DNA of 64,000 bases from CAYYMH01 sp964472785 (lineage in GTDB: Bacteria; Zhuqueibacterota; Zhuqueibacteria; Thermofontimicrobiales; Thermofontimicrobiaceae), in contig CAYYMH010000002.1 in the NCBI GenBank assembly GCA_964472785.1, positions 124,001 through 188,000 of the forward strand. The letters run 5' to 3'. Below are positions 45,592-55,029 of this stretch, piece after piece. Made by a program: the position numbers and the translations under genes. The notes beneath the pieces were generated by a model. It searched no databases and was not told the DNA's origin. It saw only the letters and a list, made by a program, of their open reading frames with translations. The stretch's first letter is position 1; the number at the start of each line of letters is the position of its first letter.

Positions 45592-46581
45592 CTAATATTC
45601 CACTTTTGTGCTATCTGTCTTTGGTATGATCAGATTCGCATTCAGCGATAATTTTTTGGCTAATTCATCTGCCAAACTCCGAATGTCATCCACATCGTTC
45701 ACCTTTCCGTTTGTTGCAGCAAGCGCTTTTCCTGTTTCGACTTCGATTAGACGCGCATCCCCCTCAATTGCACTTTTTAATTTGCTAACACTGCCGACAA
45801 CCACAGCTTCCAATCCCGCCAGTTTCCCCACTTGAATAGCTGTTTCAGTGTCAACCGCTCCCGTTTGCGACAGCGATTGCTCACCCATTATTTTTTGCAA
45901 CTGAACCCGCTCCATGACATTAAAACGATTGCTTTTAATTAAAGCAGTAACTAACATTTCAGTTAACGTTTCACCGACACCCAGTTCTTTGGTTTTCACA
46001 TTGGCGTCTTCAAATTGAAAAACAGCAATATAAGGTTTGTACTGACTTTCATCTTTATGAGTTTCAGGATCAGATTGTATTGCCTCAATCTTGTCACGAA
46101 CCCGGATAGCAGGTCTGCTGTCTTTTACTTTTTTCCTGATATTCTCCAATATCCTTTTTGCATTCTCTCGCCGTTCGGGATCTTTCAGCAATCTATACGA
46201 ATGACTCAATTTGGATTCAGCTTGTTTCTCATTTCCAGCCTGGTAACTGATCAAGCCAAGGATATAGTAGGCTCTTCCTGAATTCTTATTAAGTGCAATA
46301 GCCGCCTGGGCGTGTTTCGTTGCTTCATCGAAATTCCGTTCCTGATAATAAACTAACGATAACATTTCATGGGCTAAAACATTCTTCCTGTCTAAATCCA
46401 CTGCCTTGAGAAAGTTTTTCCTGGCATCATCAACTTTTTGGGCTTTATAAAGACTGATGCCTTTTTTAGTTAATTCCTGTGATCGCTTTTTTTGAACCGG
46501 TAACTGAGCAGTACCATTGTTAATAATTATAATGGATAAAAAAAGAGACATTAAAATGACAATCACACCACTTTTTCTCAT
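45592..46581 (-). CDS. TPR protein with C-terminal CsgG/FlgO-like domain
   Basis: 329 residues from the ATG at 46581, preceded by GGAGGATAGC; an ATG four codons upstream lacks a site. Signal peptide (about 5-26), then TPR units (about 40-150; GISLYKAQKVDDARKNFLKA, ALNKNSGRAYYILGLISYQA). The C-terminal domain (IAVFQFEDANVKTKELGVGE, NRFNVMERVQLQKIM, GKLAGLEAVVVGSV) matches the CsgG/FlgO fold used in outer-membrane or periplasmic assemblies. It starts 36 bases after the GGR-family gene. Exact role unknown. Confidence 0.75.
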   Translation of the reverse strand: MRKSGVIVILMSLFLSIIIINNGTAQLPVQKKRSQELTKKGISLYKAQKVDDARKNFLKAVDLDRKNVLAHEMLSLVYYQERNFDEATKHAQAAIALNKNSGRAYYILGLISYQAGNEKQAESKLSHSYRLLKDPERRENAKRILENIRKKVKDSRPAIRVRDKIEAIQSDPETHKDESQYKPYIAVFQFEDANVKTKELGVGETLTEMLVTALIKSNRFNVMERVQLQKIMGEQSLSQTGAVDTETAIQVGKLAGLEAVVVGSVSKLKSAIEGDARLIEVETGKALAATNGKVNDVDDIRSLADELAKKLSLNANLIIPKTDSTKVEY

Positions 46582-46617
46582 GCTATCCTCCATGATCTAA
46601 AAAAAATCCTTGTCTGT

Positions 46618-47790
46618 TTAACCCAAAAACAGTTTTATGATATCCGGAATTAAATTGGGTTTTTGAATCAGCGCTGCTTTAAAAATATTAATGATCGTGT
46701 GCTTTTCTGGCGGTTTTTTCAAAATTGCCGCCGCTGTTTTGTTCAGATCATCATCTGTTAATTTATAAATACTTTCTTTCAAACGATATGCTTTGCGGTG
46801 ATTCTGACCGCCGACCTTGTCCCACTCTTTCGGATAACGTGATAAAAATTCTTCACTCACATTTTTTTTTGCAATTGCTGCTGCTGCGACACGTCCGGCA
46901 ATTTCGGCAGCTAACATGCCGGTAACAATTCCACCGCCTGAGATGGGATTGGATTGGTGAGCTGCATCTCCGACCAGCATGATTCTGTTGGCAACGACCT
47001 GCTTCATGTGAGGAGCACACGGAACGCCACCAGCCACTGTTGTCAAAACCGAAGCGCGCGGAAATTTGTTTTTAACAAACGCATTCAAATAGGAAAGCGG
47101 TGACCGCTGATGAGCATATTCCCCGGAAATGCCCAATCCAACATTTGCTACATGTTCGTTTTTGGGAAAAACCCACAGATATCCGCCCGGCGCGATCTCG
47201 CGTGAAAAATAAAAATCACAGAACCGCCGATCCATATCAATATTTGTCAACGTCATCTGGGCACATGTTTCAATGTCTTTTAATTGAAGATGTGTTTTCA
47301 ATCCTGCCCAGCGCCCCACCCTTGATTCCACACCGTCAGCAGCGATTACAATGCGCGCCTTTATCTCTTTTATTGATCCCATGTGCAAGACCTTTACACC
47401 GGAAACACAACCATTTTCTTTCAACAATTCAAAAACAAATGCCTTGGTAACCACTTCTGATCCTGCTTTGGCTGCCATCATTGCCAAATCATAATCGAAT
47501 TTTTTTCGATCCAGTACAAAACCCACATCTTCGTGATGAACTTTTACAACTGATCCGTCGGGTGCAATCAGGCGTACTGCTTCAATAGAATTTGCAATCC
47601 ATTCAGGTTTTAAAGCAACGATTTTTTTAATTCCTTTCTCACCGACAGCTTCGGCACAGCGCACCGGTACACCTACTTCCCGGTCTTTTTCCAGCACCAG
47701 TACTTTGGCGCCATTTTCTGAAGCGGTTCTCGCGGCTGTCGAACCGGCCGGTCCCGCACCAACAACAATAATATCGTAAAGGCTATTCAT
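46618..47790 (-). CDS. Geranylgeranyl-reductase-family FAD flavoprotein
   Basis: 390 residues. FAD motif VVGAGPAGSTAARTASENGA at about 10-29, the GGR-type VPVRCAEAVG that follows, the second FAD motif MLVGDAAHQSNPISGGGI and a C-terminal helical part. Such enzymes reduce double bonds of isoprenoid chains (chlorophyll side chain, menaquinone tail, or archaeal-type lipids). The pattern is nearer the archaeal GGR/MenJ-like group than plant ChlP. The start overlaps the stop of a two-cluster ferredoxin, its likely electron donor. Confidence 0.85.
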   Translation of the reverse strand: MNSLYDIIVVGAGPAGSTAARTASENGAKVLVLEKDREVGVPVRCAEAVGEKGIKKIVALKPEWIANSIEAVRLIAPDGSVVKVHHEDVGFVLDRKKFDYDLAMMAAKAGSEVVTKAFVFELLKENGCVSGVKVLHMGSIKEIKARIVIAADGVESRVGRWAGLKTHLQLKDIETCAQMTLTNIDMDRRFCDFYFSREIAPGGYLWVFPKNEHVANVGLGISGEYAHQRSPLSYLNAFVKNKFPRASVLTTVAGGVPCAPHMKQVVANRIMLVGDAAHQSNPISGGGIVTGMLAAEIAGRVAAAAIAKKNVSEEFLSRYPKEWDKVGGQNHRKAYRLKESIYKLTDDDLNKTAAAILKKPPEKHTIINIFKAALIQKPNLIPDIIKLFLG

Positions 47791-47960
47791 GAAACGTCCT
47801 CCAGCGCTCTAAAAGGACAAACTTTGACGCATTTCATACACTCAGTACATTTATTGGGATCAATCCTGATTCTCGCCTCGAACAATTCAATCGCATCAAC
47901 CGGACAAACAGAGACACATGTACCGCAAAAATCACATCGATCAATTTTGACACCAATCAT
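47787..47960 (-). CDS. Two-cluster 4Fe-4S ferredoxin
   Basis: 57 residues, MIGVKIDRCDFCGTCVSVCP at the start and ending RALEDVS. Two CxxCxxCxxxCP motifs (cysteines 9, 12, 15, 19 and 38, 41, 44, 48) bind two 4Fe-4S clusters, as in clostridial-type ferredoxins. The ribosome binding site AAGGA is seven bases before the ATG. Its stop overlaps the start of the GGR-family gene (ATGA), so both are probably translated together and the ferredoxin probably feeds electrons to the flavoprotein. Confidence 0.9.
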   Translation of the reverse strand: MIGVKIDRCDFCGTCVSVCPVDAIELFEARIRIDPNKCTECMKCVKVCPFRALEDVS

Positions 47961-48163
47961 TTCGATTCCTTATTGTTAGCCACCGCTCGTTAGTGAGGTC
48001 GAGTATTTAATATTTCACCCGCTTGTAAAAAACAACTAAAATAAAAAAGTTTTTGCAGGAACAATCAACAGTGGTTTGTAATTAAAAAAATCAGAATTCA
48101 AAGACAACAAAGCGACAGATTAGCCAGATCAACGATAATTCAACGCAAGAGGGATCAGGTAGA

Positions 48164-49594
48164 TCAATCATTTACAATGCCATTTTCCAACTGGTATTTT
48201 TTTATTTTTTTCTCCGGAACAATCGGATATTCACCGCTAAAACAGGCAGTGCAGTACCCACAATTATCTTGGGGTACCGAGGCTAACAATCCCTCCAAAG
48301 ACAGGTAACTTAAACTGTCCACTTCCAAATAATGCTGAATTTCTGTAACTGACATGGAGGAAGCAATTAGCTCTTCCTTTGTCGGGAAATCCATTCCGTA
48401 ATAACAGGGGAATTTAATCGGTGGAGAACTGACACGAACGTGAATTTCTTCAGCGCCGGCTTCCCGCACCATTCTAACCAGATATTTTAGCGTTGTTCCC
48501 CGCACAATAGAGTCTTCAACAATGATGATCTTTTTATTTTTAAGCACACCTTTTACCGGGTTAAATTTAATTCGAACGTTAAAATCGCGCATCGATTGTA
48601 CCGGATGAATAAATGTTCTGCCAATGTAATGATTCCGAATCAGACCAATTTCAAACCGGATTCCCGATTGCTGGGCATATCCCAAAGCAGCCGTATTACT
48701 GGAATCCGGGACAGATATGATTCTGTCTGCTTCCACCGGATTTTCTAATGCCAATATTTTCCCAAGCCTCCGGCGCGCCTTGTCAACCTTTTCTCCGAAA
48801 ATTCTGCTGTCAGGCCTGGAAAAATATATATACTCGAAAATACATGATCTGGTATCACATTTTTTGGTCAGTCGATAAGAGGACACACCTTTTTGATTAA
48901 AAACAACAACCTCTCCCGGCTCGATTTCCCGGATATATTCCGCATCAACAATGTCCAGCGCACACGACTCTGAAGCAAGGATGTAGCCATCATCTTTTTT
49001 ACCATAACAGAGCGGGCGATATCCCCGCGGATCGCGAACGCCGATTAACTTCTCTTTCGTCATGATTGCCAGAGAAAAAGCCCCTTCGATCAAATGGAGA
49101 GAACTGATTACTTTTTCCTCCATGGTTTTCTCTTTTGATCGGGCAATTAAATGCAGGACAATTTCTGTGTCCGTTGTGGTCTGAAAGATCGCACCTTCGT
49201 CTTCTAATTTTTCACGCAATATATGTGAATTGACAAAATTTCCGTTATGTGAAATTGCCATCGGACCATATTTGGAACTCACAATAAGCGGTTGCGCATT
49301 TACCAATTTTGTCGTGCCGGTTGTTGAATAACGATTATGGCCTATGGCGATATTGCCTTTTAATTTTTCCAAATTTGCTTTTTCAGAAAACACATCAGCA
49401 ACCAATCCCATACCAATGTGTTTATAAAATTTCCCCTGATTATTGGTTACAATTCCTGAGCTTTCCTGCCCCCTGTGCTGCAAAGCATATAATCCCAAAT
49501 AGGCAAAATTTGCCGCATCCGGGTGATTATAAATCCCCATCACCGCACATTTATCTTTTACTTTATCATCATCACACATTATTTTTTCTGTCAT
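48164..49594 (-). CDS. purF: Amidophosphoribosyltransferase
   Basis: Enzyme of the B. subtilis type. The glutaminase nucleophile is the Cys of KDKCAVMGIYNHP, so a short propeptide must be removed; LYALQHRGQESSG follows. Cysteines matching the 4Fe-4S ligands are present (RSCIFEY, FPCYYGM, CGYCTAC). The PRPP motif is VEDSIVRGTTL. It catalyses the first step of purine synthesis. The start is uncertain: ATGs at 49621, 49594 and 49579 are all in frame, giving propeptides of 24, 15 or 10 residues; the family favours about 10. Confidence 0.95.
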   Translation of the reverse strand: MTEKIMCDDDKVKDKCAVMGIYNHPDAANFAYLGLYALQHRGQESSGIVTNNQGKFYKHIGMGLVADVFSEKANLEKLKGNIAIGHNRYSTTGTTKLVNAQPLIVSSKYGPMAISHNGNFVNSHILREKLEDEGAIFQTTTDTEIVLHLIARSKEKTMEEKVISSLHLIEGAFSLAIMTKEKLIGVRDPRGYRPLCYGKKDDGYILASESCALDIVDAEYIREIEPGEVVVFNQKGVSSYRLTKKCDTRSCIFEYIYFSRPDSRIFGEKVDKARRRLGKILALENPVEADRIISVPDSSNTAALGYAQQSGIRFEIGLIRNHYIGRTFIHPVQSMRDFNVRIKFNPVKGVLKNKKIIIVEDSIVRGTTLKYLVRMVREAGAEEIHVRVSSPPIKFPCYYGMDFPTKEELIASSMSVTEIQHYLEVDSLSYLSLEGLLASVPQDNCGYCTACFSGEYPIVPEKKIKKYQLENGIVND

Positions 49595-49630
49595 CCTTTT
49601 TCTTAATTTCAGGCAAAACATTCTAATCGA

Positions 49631-50029
49631 TCAATCAGCGACTAAAATAACCCCTAAAGCAGTGCCCAAAATGTCCGCAGTCAAATCTTTCCAACTAAAA
49701 GAATTCTTTTTTTGCATTCCGTCCCGAATTTCTTTGATCAATCCTAATGAAAGCGAAAAGCTAACAGCGCCCTGCTGTGATCTATTATTTGGCAATCCCT
49801 GTTCATTACGGCAGTAATAGTAACCGGCTGTTGTCAGAAAAGCGCTGGTCAAGAAGTGATGGGCTTTATCTCTGCTAAACCAAGAATCTGAAACAGTGAA
49901 TGTTATCTTTTTAAATGTCAACTGCGGTTGATTGTTCGCTTTAAAGTTAATATCTTCAGCGCTTAATAAGTTCACCGAAACACACATAATAACGATCAAC
50001 AGAAATCCGATTTTGATTGAGTTTTTCAC
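49631..50029 (-). CDS. DUF2279/YfiM-like exported protein
   Basis: 132 residues with a signal peptide (about 1-24, ending LLSA). The core DKAHHFLTSAFLTTAGYYY, SLGLIKEIRDG and SWKDLTADILGTALGV matches DUF2279/YfiM-like periplasmic or inner-membrane proteins of unknown function. It overlaps the HD-domain gene upstream by four bases. Confidence 0.7.
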   Translation of the reverse strand: MKNSIKIGFLLIVIMCVSVNLLSAEDINFKANNQPQLTFKKITFTVSDSWFSRDKAHHFLTSAFLTTAGYYYCRNEQGLPNNRSQQGAVSFSLSLGLIKEIRDGMQKKNSFSWKDLTADILGTALGVILVAD

Positions 50030-50571
50030 AATCCCAATTCCTTATCAATTTTTTGCATGGATTTAAGTGAAATTTCCAAAAACGCTGTTAACGTTAATCC
50101 GAAATCTTCACACGTTTTTATTTGCTCACGATTCGCTCCTGCTGCAAAGCGTTTTTCATTAAACCGTCTTTCCAGAAACGGCACATCGAGCGATTTCAGT
50201 TTTTTATCCGGATGCATCAGTGCGGCCGCGACGATTAATCCGGTAACCGGATCAGCCGCATAAATTGCCTTACCTATCAGTTTGTCGCGAGGCGCTTTGG
50301 CGTTGTGGCATTTGATCGCTTCGATAATTAGAGGATCCAGTTCGTAGTCCTTTAAAATTTCTGCTGTCACTAATGTGTGACGATCCGGTTCTTCAGCAGT
50401 TTCTTCATAATCCAAATCATGCAGCAAACCAGCCAAGCCCCATTTTTCAACGTCCTCTCCGAAATGTTCCGCCAATCCCTTCATGACCGCCTCAACAGCT
50501 AACACGTGTTTGAACAAATTTTTATTTGAGAATCTTGACTTTGCCAATTGATATGCTTCATTGCGTTCCAT
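50026..50571 (-). CDS. HD-domain (HDIG-type) hydrolase
   Basis: 181 residues, soluble. Metal-binding histidines and aspartates of the HD family: KHVLAVEAVM, GLLHDLDYEE, DRHTLVTAEIL and EAIKCHNA. The fold cleaves phosphoester bonds of nucleotides; the substrate is unknown. It lies 17 bases after the transporter gene and overlaps the DUF2279-like gene. Confidence 0.82.
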   Translation of the reverse strand: MERNEAYQLAKSRFSNKNLFKHVLAVEAVMKGLAEHFGEDVEKWGLAGLLHDLDYEETAEEPDRHTLVTAEILKDYELDPLIIEAIKCHNAKAPRDKLIGKAIYAADPVTGLIVAAALMHPDKKLKSLDVPFLERRFNEKRFAAGANREQIKTCEDFGLTLTAFLEISLKSMQKIDKELGL

Positions 50572-50588
50572 AAATGACTCCGTTTATT

Positions 50589-51962
50589 TTAAAAATAATT
50601 ACCGGTAATTGCGATGTAAGCCAGAATAAAAAAGATCGCAATCGGGCAAATAAAACGAATGAGAAAATTCCATACTTTTCGAAAATAAAATTGGTTTTCC
50701 TCTGATTCTACCTCTTCTCTCACTGCATTGATTCCCCATTTATATCCGGCAAAGATAGCTATCAAAAACGCACCAATGGAAAGCGAATAATTTCCAAAAA
50801 CCACATTCATAAAATCCAAAAAGCCCAAATTTCCCGGAAATAACGAAGAGAGCCACTGAGTAGCCCCCAGTGACAAAGCAGATGGTACTCCAATTACAAA
50901 TGTAATTGCCCCCATCAACAACACTGCCTTTCTGCGGCTCCAACCGTGTTCATCCACAAAATAGGCCACAGGAACCTCGAGCAATGAAATGGTGGAGGTC
51001 AAAGCTGCCACTGATAACAGCAAAAAGATTCCGGCTCCGAAAATCATCCCTGCCGGCATTTTTGCAAAAATCGAAGGCAGCACTACAAACACTAATTTCG
51101 CGCCCTGTGCCGGATCCATGTCCATGGCAAACAGAGCCGGGAACATGACCAATCCTGCCAAAATAGCAATCATTGTGTCGAAAAATGCAACCGCAACGCC
51201 GGATGAAATCAGATTGTCTTTTTTCGAAATATAACTTCCGTAAGTGATCATTGCTCCCATTCCCAGACTTAAAGAAAACAGCGCCTGACCTAACGCCTGG
51301 GCAACCGTTGTAAAATTCAGCTTTGTAAAATCCGGCTTTAAATAAAAACTTAAACCTTTTCCGGCGCCGTCCAGTGTCACCGAACGTATCGCTAAAAGAA
51401 TGAGTAACACAAAAAGTACCGGCATCAATATTTTTGACCACCGTTCGATTCCGGAAGACACGCCTCCCATGACCACCATAACTGTCACAAAAATGAACAA
51501 AAAGAGCAATCCGATCGACACAGCCGGACTTGCTGTGAAAGCTGCGAAGATTTCACCGCATTGTTCACTGGAAACAATGTGATTAAAATCACCAAGAATA
51601 ATTTTTACAAAATAACCAAATGTATAACCGGCAATGACGCCGTAAAATGATAAAATGCACAATCCGGTAATAACGCCAAGTCCGCCAACGATTTTCCACA
51701 TGCTTTTGGGAAACAGTTTTTTGAATGCGCCTACCGGATTCTTTTGTGTTCGCCGACCGATCGAAAGTTCTGCGATCATGACCGGTAATCCGATCAGTAA
51801 AACAAAAAGAATATAAATGAAAACAAAGGCTGCGCCACCATTTTCACCTGCCACATAGGGAAAGCGCCAGATATTTCCCAAACCAATTGCAGAGCCAGCC
51901 GCAGCCAGAATAAAACCAAATTTTGAGCCCCAGTTTCCTCTCGAACTTTCTACTGTTGGCAC
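50589..51962 (-). CDS. Sodium-dependent (SNF/NSS family) amino-acid-type transporter
   Basis: 457 residues, about twelve membrane helices. GFILAAAGSAIGLGNIWRFP is the LeuT-fold TM1 motif with the Na+ site, then GGAAFVFIYILFVLLIGLPV and GRRTQKNPVGAFKKL. It is a Na+ symporter for an amino acid or related small solute; which one cannot be told. The start is GTG, four bases after GGAGGG. Confidence 0.92.
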   Translation of the reverse strand: MPTVESSRGNWGSKFGFILAAAGSAIGLGNIWRFPYVAGENGGAAFVFIYILFVLLIGLPVMIAELSIGRRTQKNPVGAFKKLFPKSMWKIVGGLGVITGLCILSFYGVIAGYTFGYFVKIILGDFNHIVSSEQCGEIFAAFTASPAVSIGLLFLFIFVTVMVVMGGVSSGIERWSKILMPVLFVLLILLAIRSVTLDGAGKGLSFYLKPDFTKLNFTTVAQALGQALFSLSLGMGAMITYGSYISKKDNLISSGVAVAFFDTMIAILAGLVMFPALFAMDMDPAQGAKLVFVVLPSIFAKMPAGMIFGAGIFLLLSVAALTSTISLLEVPVAYFVDEHGWSRRKAVLLMGAITFVIGVPSALSLGATQWLSSLFPGNLGFLDFMNVVFGNYSLSIGAFLIAIFAGYKWGINAVREEVESEENQFYFRKVWNFLIRFICPIAIFFILAYIAITGNYF

Positions 51963-52022
51963 AAAGCCCTCCCGTATTAAACCTTTTTACGTATTTTTAA
52001 TTTTTATAATCATTAATCGAAT

Positions 52023-52523
52023 TTACCACCGGAAACAAACGGATATTGCAAATACATCTTTCTGTCCAGCCCCCTGAATCTGAACTGGCGAAATCGTTAA
52101 TGACGGGCTCTCATCAAAGTCCGCCAAATGTGCATCAACGAACGCATCACCCATACTAAATAAAACAACTCCGACCAACCACCAAACAGACAGATTCCGA
52201 TTGTTGATATAAAATTCTCGGGTTGCCAGATCTTCACTGTTGACAAGCTGCTGATTTAAATAAATAGCATTTGTCAGCAGCGCCGTTTCTCCACAGAAAA
52301 AAACAATGGCTTTAATTTTTTTGTTGTTGTACCATTGTCCCCATCCCGGAAACACCAAAGAACGAAGCATGGCGCCGGTGGGTGATTTTTTATGAACAAT
52401 ATTTGTGTCTGATCTTGCTGCTTCACGCTGAGCCTGCGTGCTGTCAATCTCTTGTGAGAAGCCACTCAACACCGGGACAATAATAGACAACCAAGCAAAG
52501 ATAAATACTGAATTTCTGGACAT
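52023..52523 (-). CDS. DUF5683-type small membrane protein
   Basis: 166 residues, signal peptide at about 1-24. The core SPTGAMLRSLVFPGWGQWYNNKK is the hallmark of DUF5683, followed by two hydrophobic segments (AIVFFCGETALLTNAIYL; WWLVGVVLFSMGDAFVDAHL). Function unknown; these proteins are typical of FCB bacteria. It begins three bases after the HD-GYP gene stop, so the two are linked. Confidence 0.78.
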   Translation of the reverse strand: MSRNSVFIFAWLSIIVPVLSGFSQEIDSTQAQREAARSDTNIVHKKSPTGAMLRSLVFPGWGQWYNNKKIKAIVFFCGETALLTNAIYLNQQLVNSEDLATREFYINNRNLSVWWLVGVVLFSMGDAFVDAHLADFDESPSLTISPVQIQGAGQKDVFAISVCFRW

Positions 52524-52526
52524 TAT

Positions 52527-53882
52527 TTAACTACTTGCCACCTTAATTTTCGGAGGATATTGTTCGTCGATTTTTTTCGAATAATCACGATAATAACATC
52601 TGTTAAATATCTTTAGTGCCCTCTTTTCTTCAGTGCTGACAGGGCTGCTGAGCGTAATGTCAATTAATTTCTGTATCGTAAAATGGGATAACATTTCCAA
52701 TTCTTCAACATTTAATTTACGATGAGTTTCTCTTTCCAAGATTTCCAGCAACCGGTTAATTTTGACCTGCTTAAAAGCCTCCACTATTTCCTTATCAAAA
52801 TGCTTTTCAGCGCCATTGTCAATAACACCCATTACATCAGTAAAATCCATCCGGTCGAGATCACGATAGGGTCTTTTCGAGGTCATCGCGTCAAACACAT
52901 CGACCACTGCCAGTATTTTTGATTCCAGCGGTATTTCATTCCCAAGTAAACCATCAGGATATCCTGTACCGTCTATTTTCTCATGATGGGCGGCAGCTAT
53001 TTCCGGTAGTTCTTTAAAATCGCGGCTAAAATTGATCTTCTCCAGAATCCTCTTTGTTATTTTTGGATGTTCCTGCATATCACAAAACTCTTTTATTGTC
53101 AGGCTTCCCTTTTTATTCAAAAGCTCCTCACTAATAGCGATCTTACCATAATCGTGGAGCAAAGCCGCATAATACAATAATTCCTGACGTTTTGGCGGCA
53201 GATTAATAATTTTTGCAATCTCCATCGAGTAAGCCGCGATGCGTTGAGAGTGCCCTGAAGTTAGTTCATCTCGGGCATCAATGGTGCTGGCTAATGTTTC
53301 CACAAAACTTTCAAACGTTTTTTTCTGCTCTTCATAAAGGAGAGCATTTTCCAGTTGCGACGTAGCGATTGTCGAAATGACATCCAATAGATTTTCGTCT
53401 TCTTTGTTAAAAATCCCTTCGTGCTTATTTAATACCTGAAACACGCCGATGATTTCTCTGAACTTATTCCGCATCGGGAAGGTCAGCATATTTCGGGTAT
53501 GATAACCGGTCTGTTTATCAATTTGATAATTAAATCTCGGATCAGCATAAGCATCCGGAATATTGAGGACTTCGCCGGTTGAAGCAACATAACCGGCAAT
53601 GCCCAAATGAAGAGGAAATCGGATGTCTTTCTCTCCATGGGCAACCTTTGACCAAAGTTCGTTCCGATCTTTGTCAATTAAAAATACTGTACAGCGATCC
53701 GCTTTTAACGCTTTTTTTACCTCGTCCATTATGGTGAAGAGAAGATTATCAAGCTCCAACTCCTGAGAAATATTACGAGTAATATTGAGAAGGGTTGTGA
53801 GGCGCTGATGTTCTTCCTGATAAATCTTTAACTTTTTTATTATCTGATACTGTTCTTGATCCTCTATTTGTGACGTATCCAT
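52527..53882 (-). CDS. GAF + HD-GYP cyclic-di-GMP phosphodiesterase-type protein
   Basis: 451 residues. A GAF sensor domain spans about 38-180 (LFTIMDEVKKALKADRCTVF; GIAGYVASTGEVLNIPDAYA). The HD-GYP domain is at about 205-390 with LLHDYGKIAI, EHPKITKRIL, HHEKIDGTGYPDGL and AVVDVFDAMTSKRPYR, all metal ligands and the GYP triad. It should degrade cyclic di-GMP, regulated by a GAF ligand that is unknown. A GGGAG ribosome binding site precedes the ATG at 53882. Confidence 0.92.
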   Translation of the reverse strand: MDTSQIEDQEQYQIIKKLKIYQEEHQRLTTLLNITRNISQELELDNLLFTIMDEVKKALKADRCTVFLIDKDRNELWSKVAHGEKDIRFPLHLGIAGYVASTGEVLNIPDAYADPRFNYQIDKQTGYHTRNMLTFPMRNKFREIIGVFQVLNKHEGIFNKEDENLLDVISTIATSQLENALLYEEQKKTFESFVETLASTIDARDELTSGHSQRIAAYSMEIAKIINLPPKRQELLYYAALLHDYGKIAISEELLNKKGSLTIKEFCDMQEHPKITKRILEKINFSRDFKELPEIAAAHHEKIDGTGYPDGLLGNEIPLESKILAVVDVFDAMTSKRPYRDLDRMDFTDVMGVIDNGAEKHFDKEIVEAFKQVKINRLLEILERETHRKLNVEELEMLSHFTIQKLIDITLSSPVSTEEKRALKIFNRCYYRDYSKKIDEQYPPKIKVASS

Positions 53883-54188
53883 TTTTCACTCCCAATCTCC
53901 CCCTTTAAGTAGTAACTATTTATTCTCGATAAAATATCCTCCGTAATTTTAAGCAAACACTCTCCAATAAGTTTTTATCCAGGAAAACTGTGTTTAAGGA
54001 TACTAATGAAGAATAATTGACGAATTATTTGTTTTCTTTTTTAATTGTGTTTGACAAATTTTCTAATGTCGTATTAAAGATTGACCACAATTTGTTTTCA
54101 GGTTGATCAATTTTAAACCCGCTTATTTTTCAGCAAAATCAAACTTGATTTAACCCAAAGAATGCAACATTATATTTCGTTCAAAAGG
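53883..54188. other. 306-base intergenic region
   Basis: AT-rich gap upstream of the HD-GYP gene. It probably contains that operon's promoter; I see no gene, clear terminator or repeat. Confidence 0.45.
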
Positions 54189-54374
54189 CTATTCTTTATC
54201 CAATTCCTCAAAATCCGCATCTTCAATATCTGAGTTCGTCAAATTTAGGTCGCTTTCCTGCTTTGGCGTTCCTTCGACTTTTGAATGCTCCTTTGGCGGA
54301 TTTAATAAATTCTTAACAAATTTACTGACTAAATAGATAAGCAGCCCGATAATTATCAATCTGAATAAAGACAT
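54189..54374 (-). CDS. Small single-helix membrane protein
   Basis: 61 residues. One membrane helix (about 4-22, LFRLIIIGLLIYLVSKFV) followed by NPP and an acidic, hydrophilic tail. I do not recognise the family with certainty; it resembles small DUF4834-type proteins. It has a ribosome binding site (GGTGAAATT) and lies 14 bases after the nucleoside kinase gene. Confidence 0.6.
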   Translation of the reverse strand: MSLFRLIIIGLLIYLVSKFVKNLLNPPKEHSKVEGTPKQESDLNLTNSDIEDADFEELDKE

Positions 54375-54388
54375 AATTTCACCATAAA

Positions 54389-55027
54389 CTACGGATTGTA
54401 AATTACAGTTCCTTTAATTTCCTTTGAAATTAAATCGACAATTGTCTCAAAATCATCATTGTTGTTTACGAAATCCATTTGAGTCGCATTGATAATAAGC
54501 AACGGCGTTTGCTGATAATGATTAAAAAATTTGTTGTACGCCTGGTTTAAACTCATCAGATAATTAACCTTCATTTCGCGCTCAAATGGACGTCCCCTTT
54601 TTTTGATATTTTCAATCAGCCGCTGCGGAGTTGATTTTAAATAAATCACCAAATCCGGCGGAGGAATTTCCTGTTCCATTATCAGAACCAGTTTTTCGTA
54701 CAAAAAAAGCTCTCTCTCATCCAAATTCAGGTAAGCAAATATTTTATCCTTGGCAAAAATATAATCTGAGATTAACATTTGATGAAAAAGTTCCCGCTGT
54801 GGTATTTCCTGTTGCTGGCGATACCGGCTCAACAAAAAAAACATTTGTGTCTGAAATGCATACCGCCTGGGATCCTCATAAAAATCAGCAAGGAACGGAT
54901 TTTCTTCAACTTCCTCATAAATTGCTTTACCATTAAACCGTTTTGCCAGAAGGTTTGTGAGTGATGTTTTGCCGACACCAATGACACCCTCAATTCCGAT
55001 GTATTCCGGGACTTTGTTTTTATTCAT
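54389..55027 (-). CDS. Deoxynucleoside kinase (deoxyadenosine/deoxyguanosine kinase family)
   Basis: 212 residues. P-loop GVIGVGKTSL at about 14-23, the catalytic-base region EEVEENPFLADFYED, ISDYIFAKDKIFAY and the lid RGRPFEREM. It phosphorylates a purine or pyrimidine deoxynucleoside for salvage. It is two bases after folK. Confidence 0.92.
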   Translation of the reverse strand: MNKNKVPEYIGIEGVIGVGKTSLTNLLAKRFNGKAIYEEVEENPFLADFYEDPRRYAFQTQMFFLLSRYRQQQEIPQRELFHQMLISDYIFAKDKIFAYLNLDERELFLYEKLVLIMEQEIPPPDLVIYLKSTPQRLIENIKKRGRPFEREMKVNYLMSLNQAYNKFFNHYQQTPLLIINATQMDFVNNNDDFETIVDLISKEIKGTVIYNP

Positions 55028-55029
55028 TT

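Noticed and set aside
54051..54077. Plus-strand TTGACA and TATTAA, 15 bases apart
   Set aside because: Spacing is short, no plus-strand gene follows, and such matches are common in AT-rich gaps.
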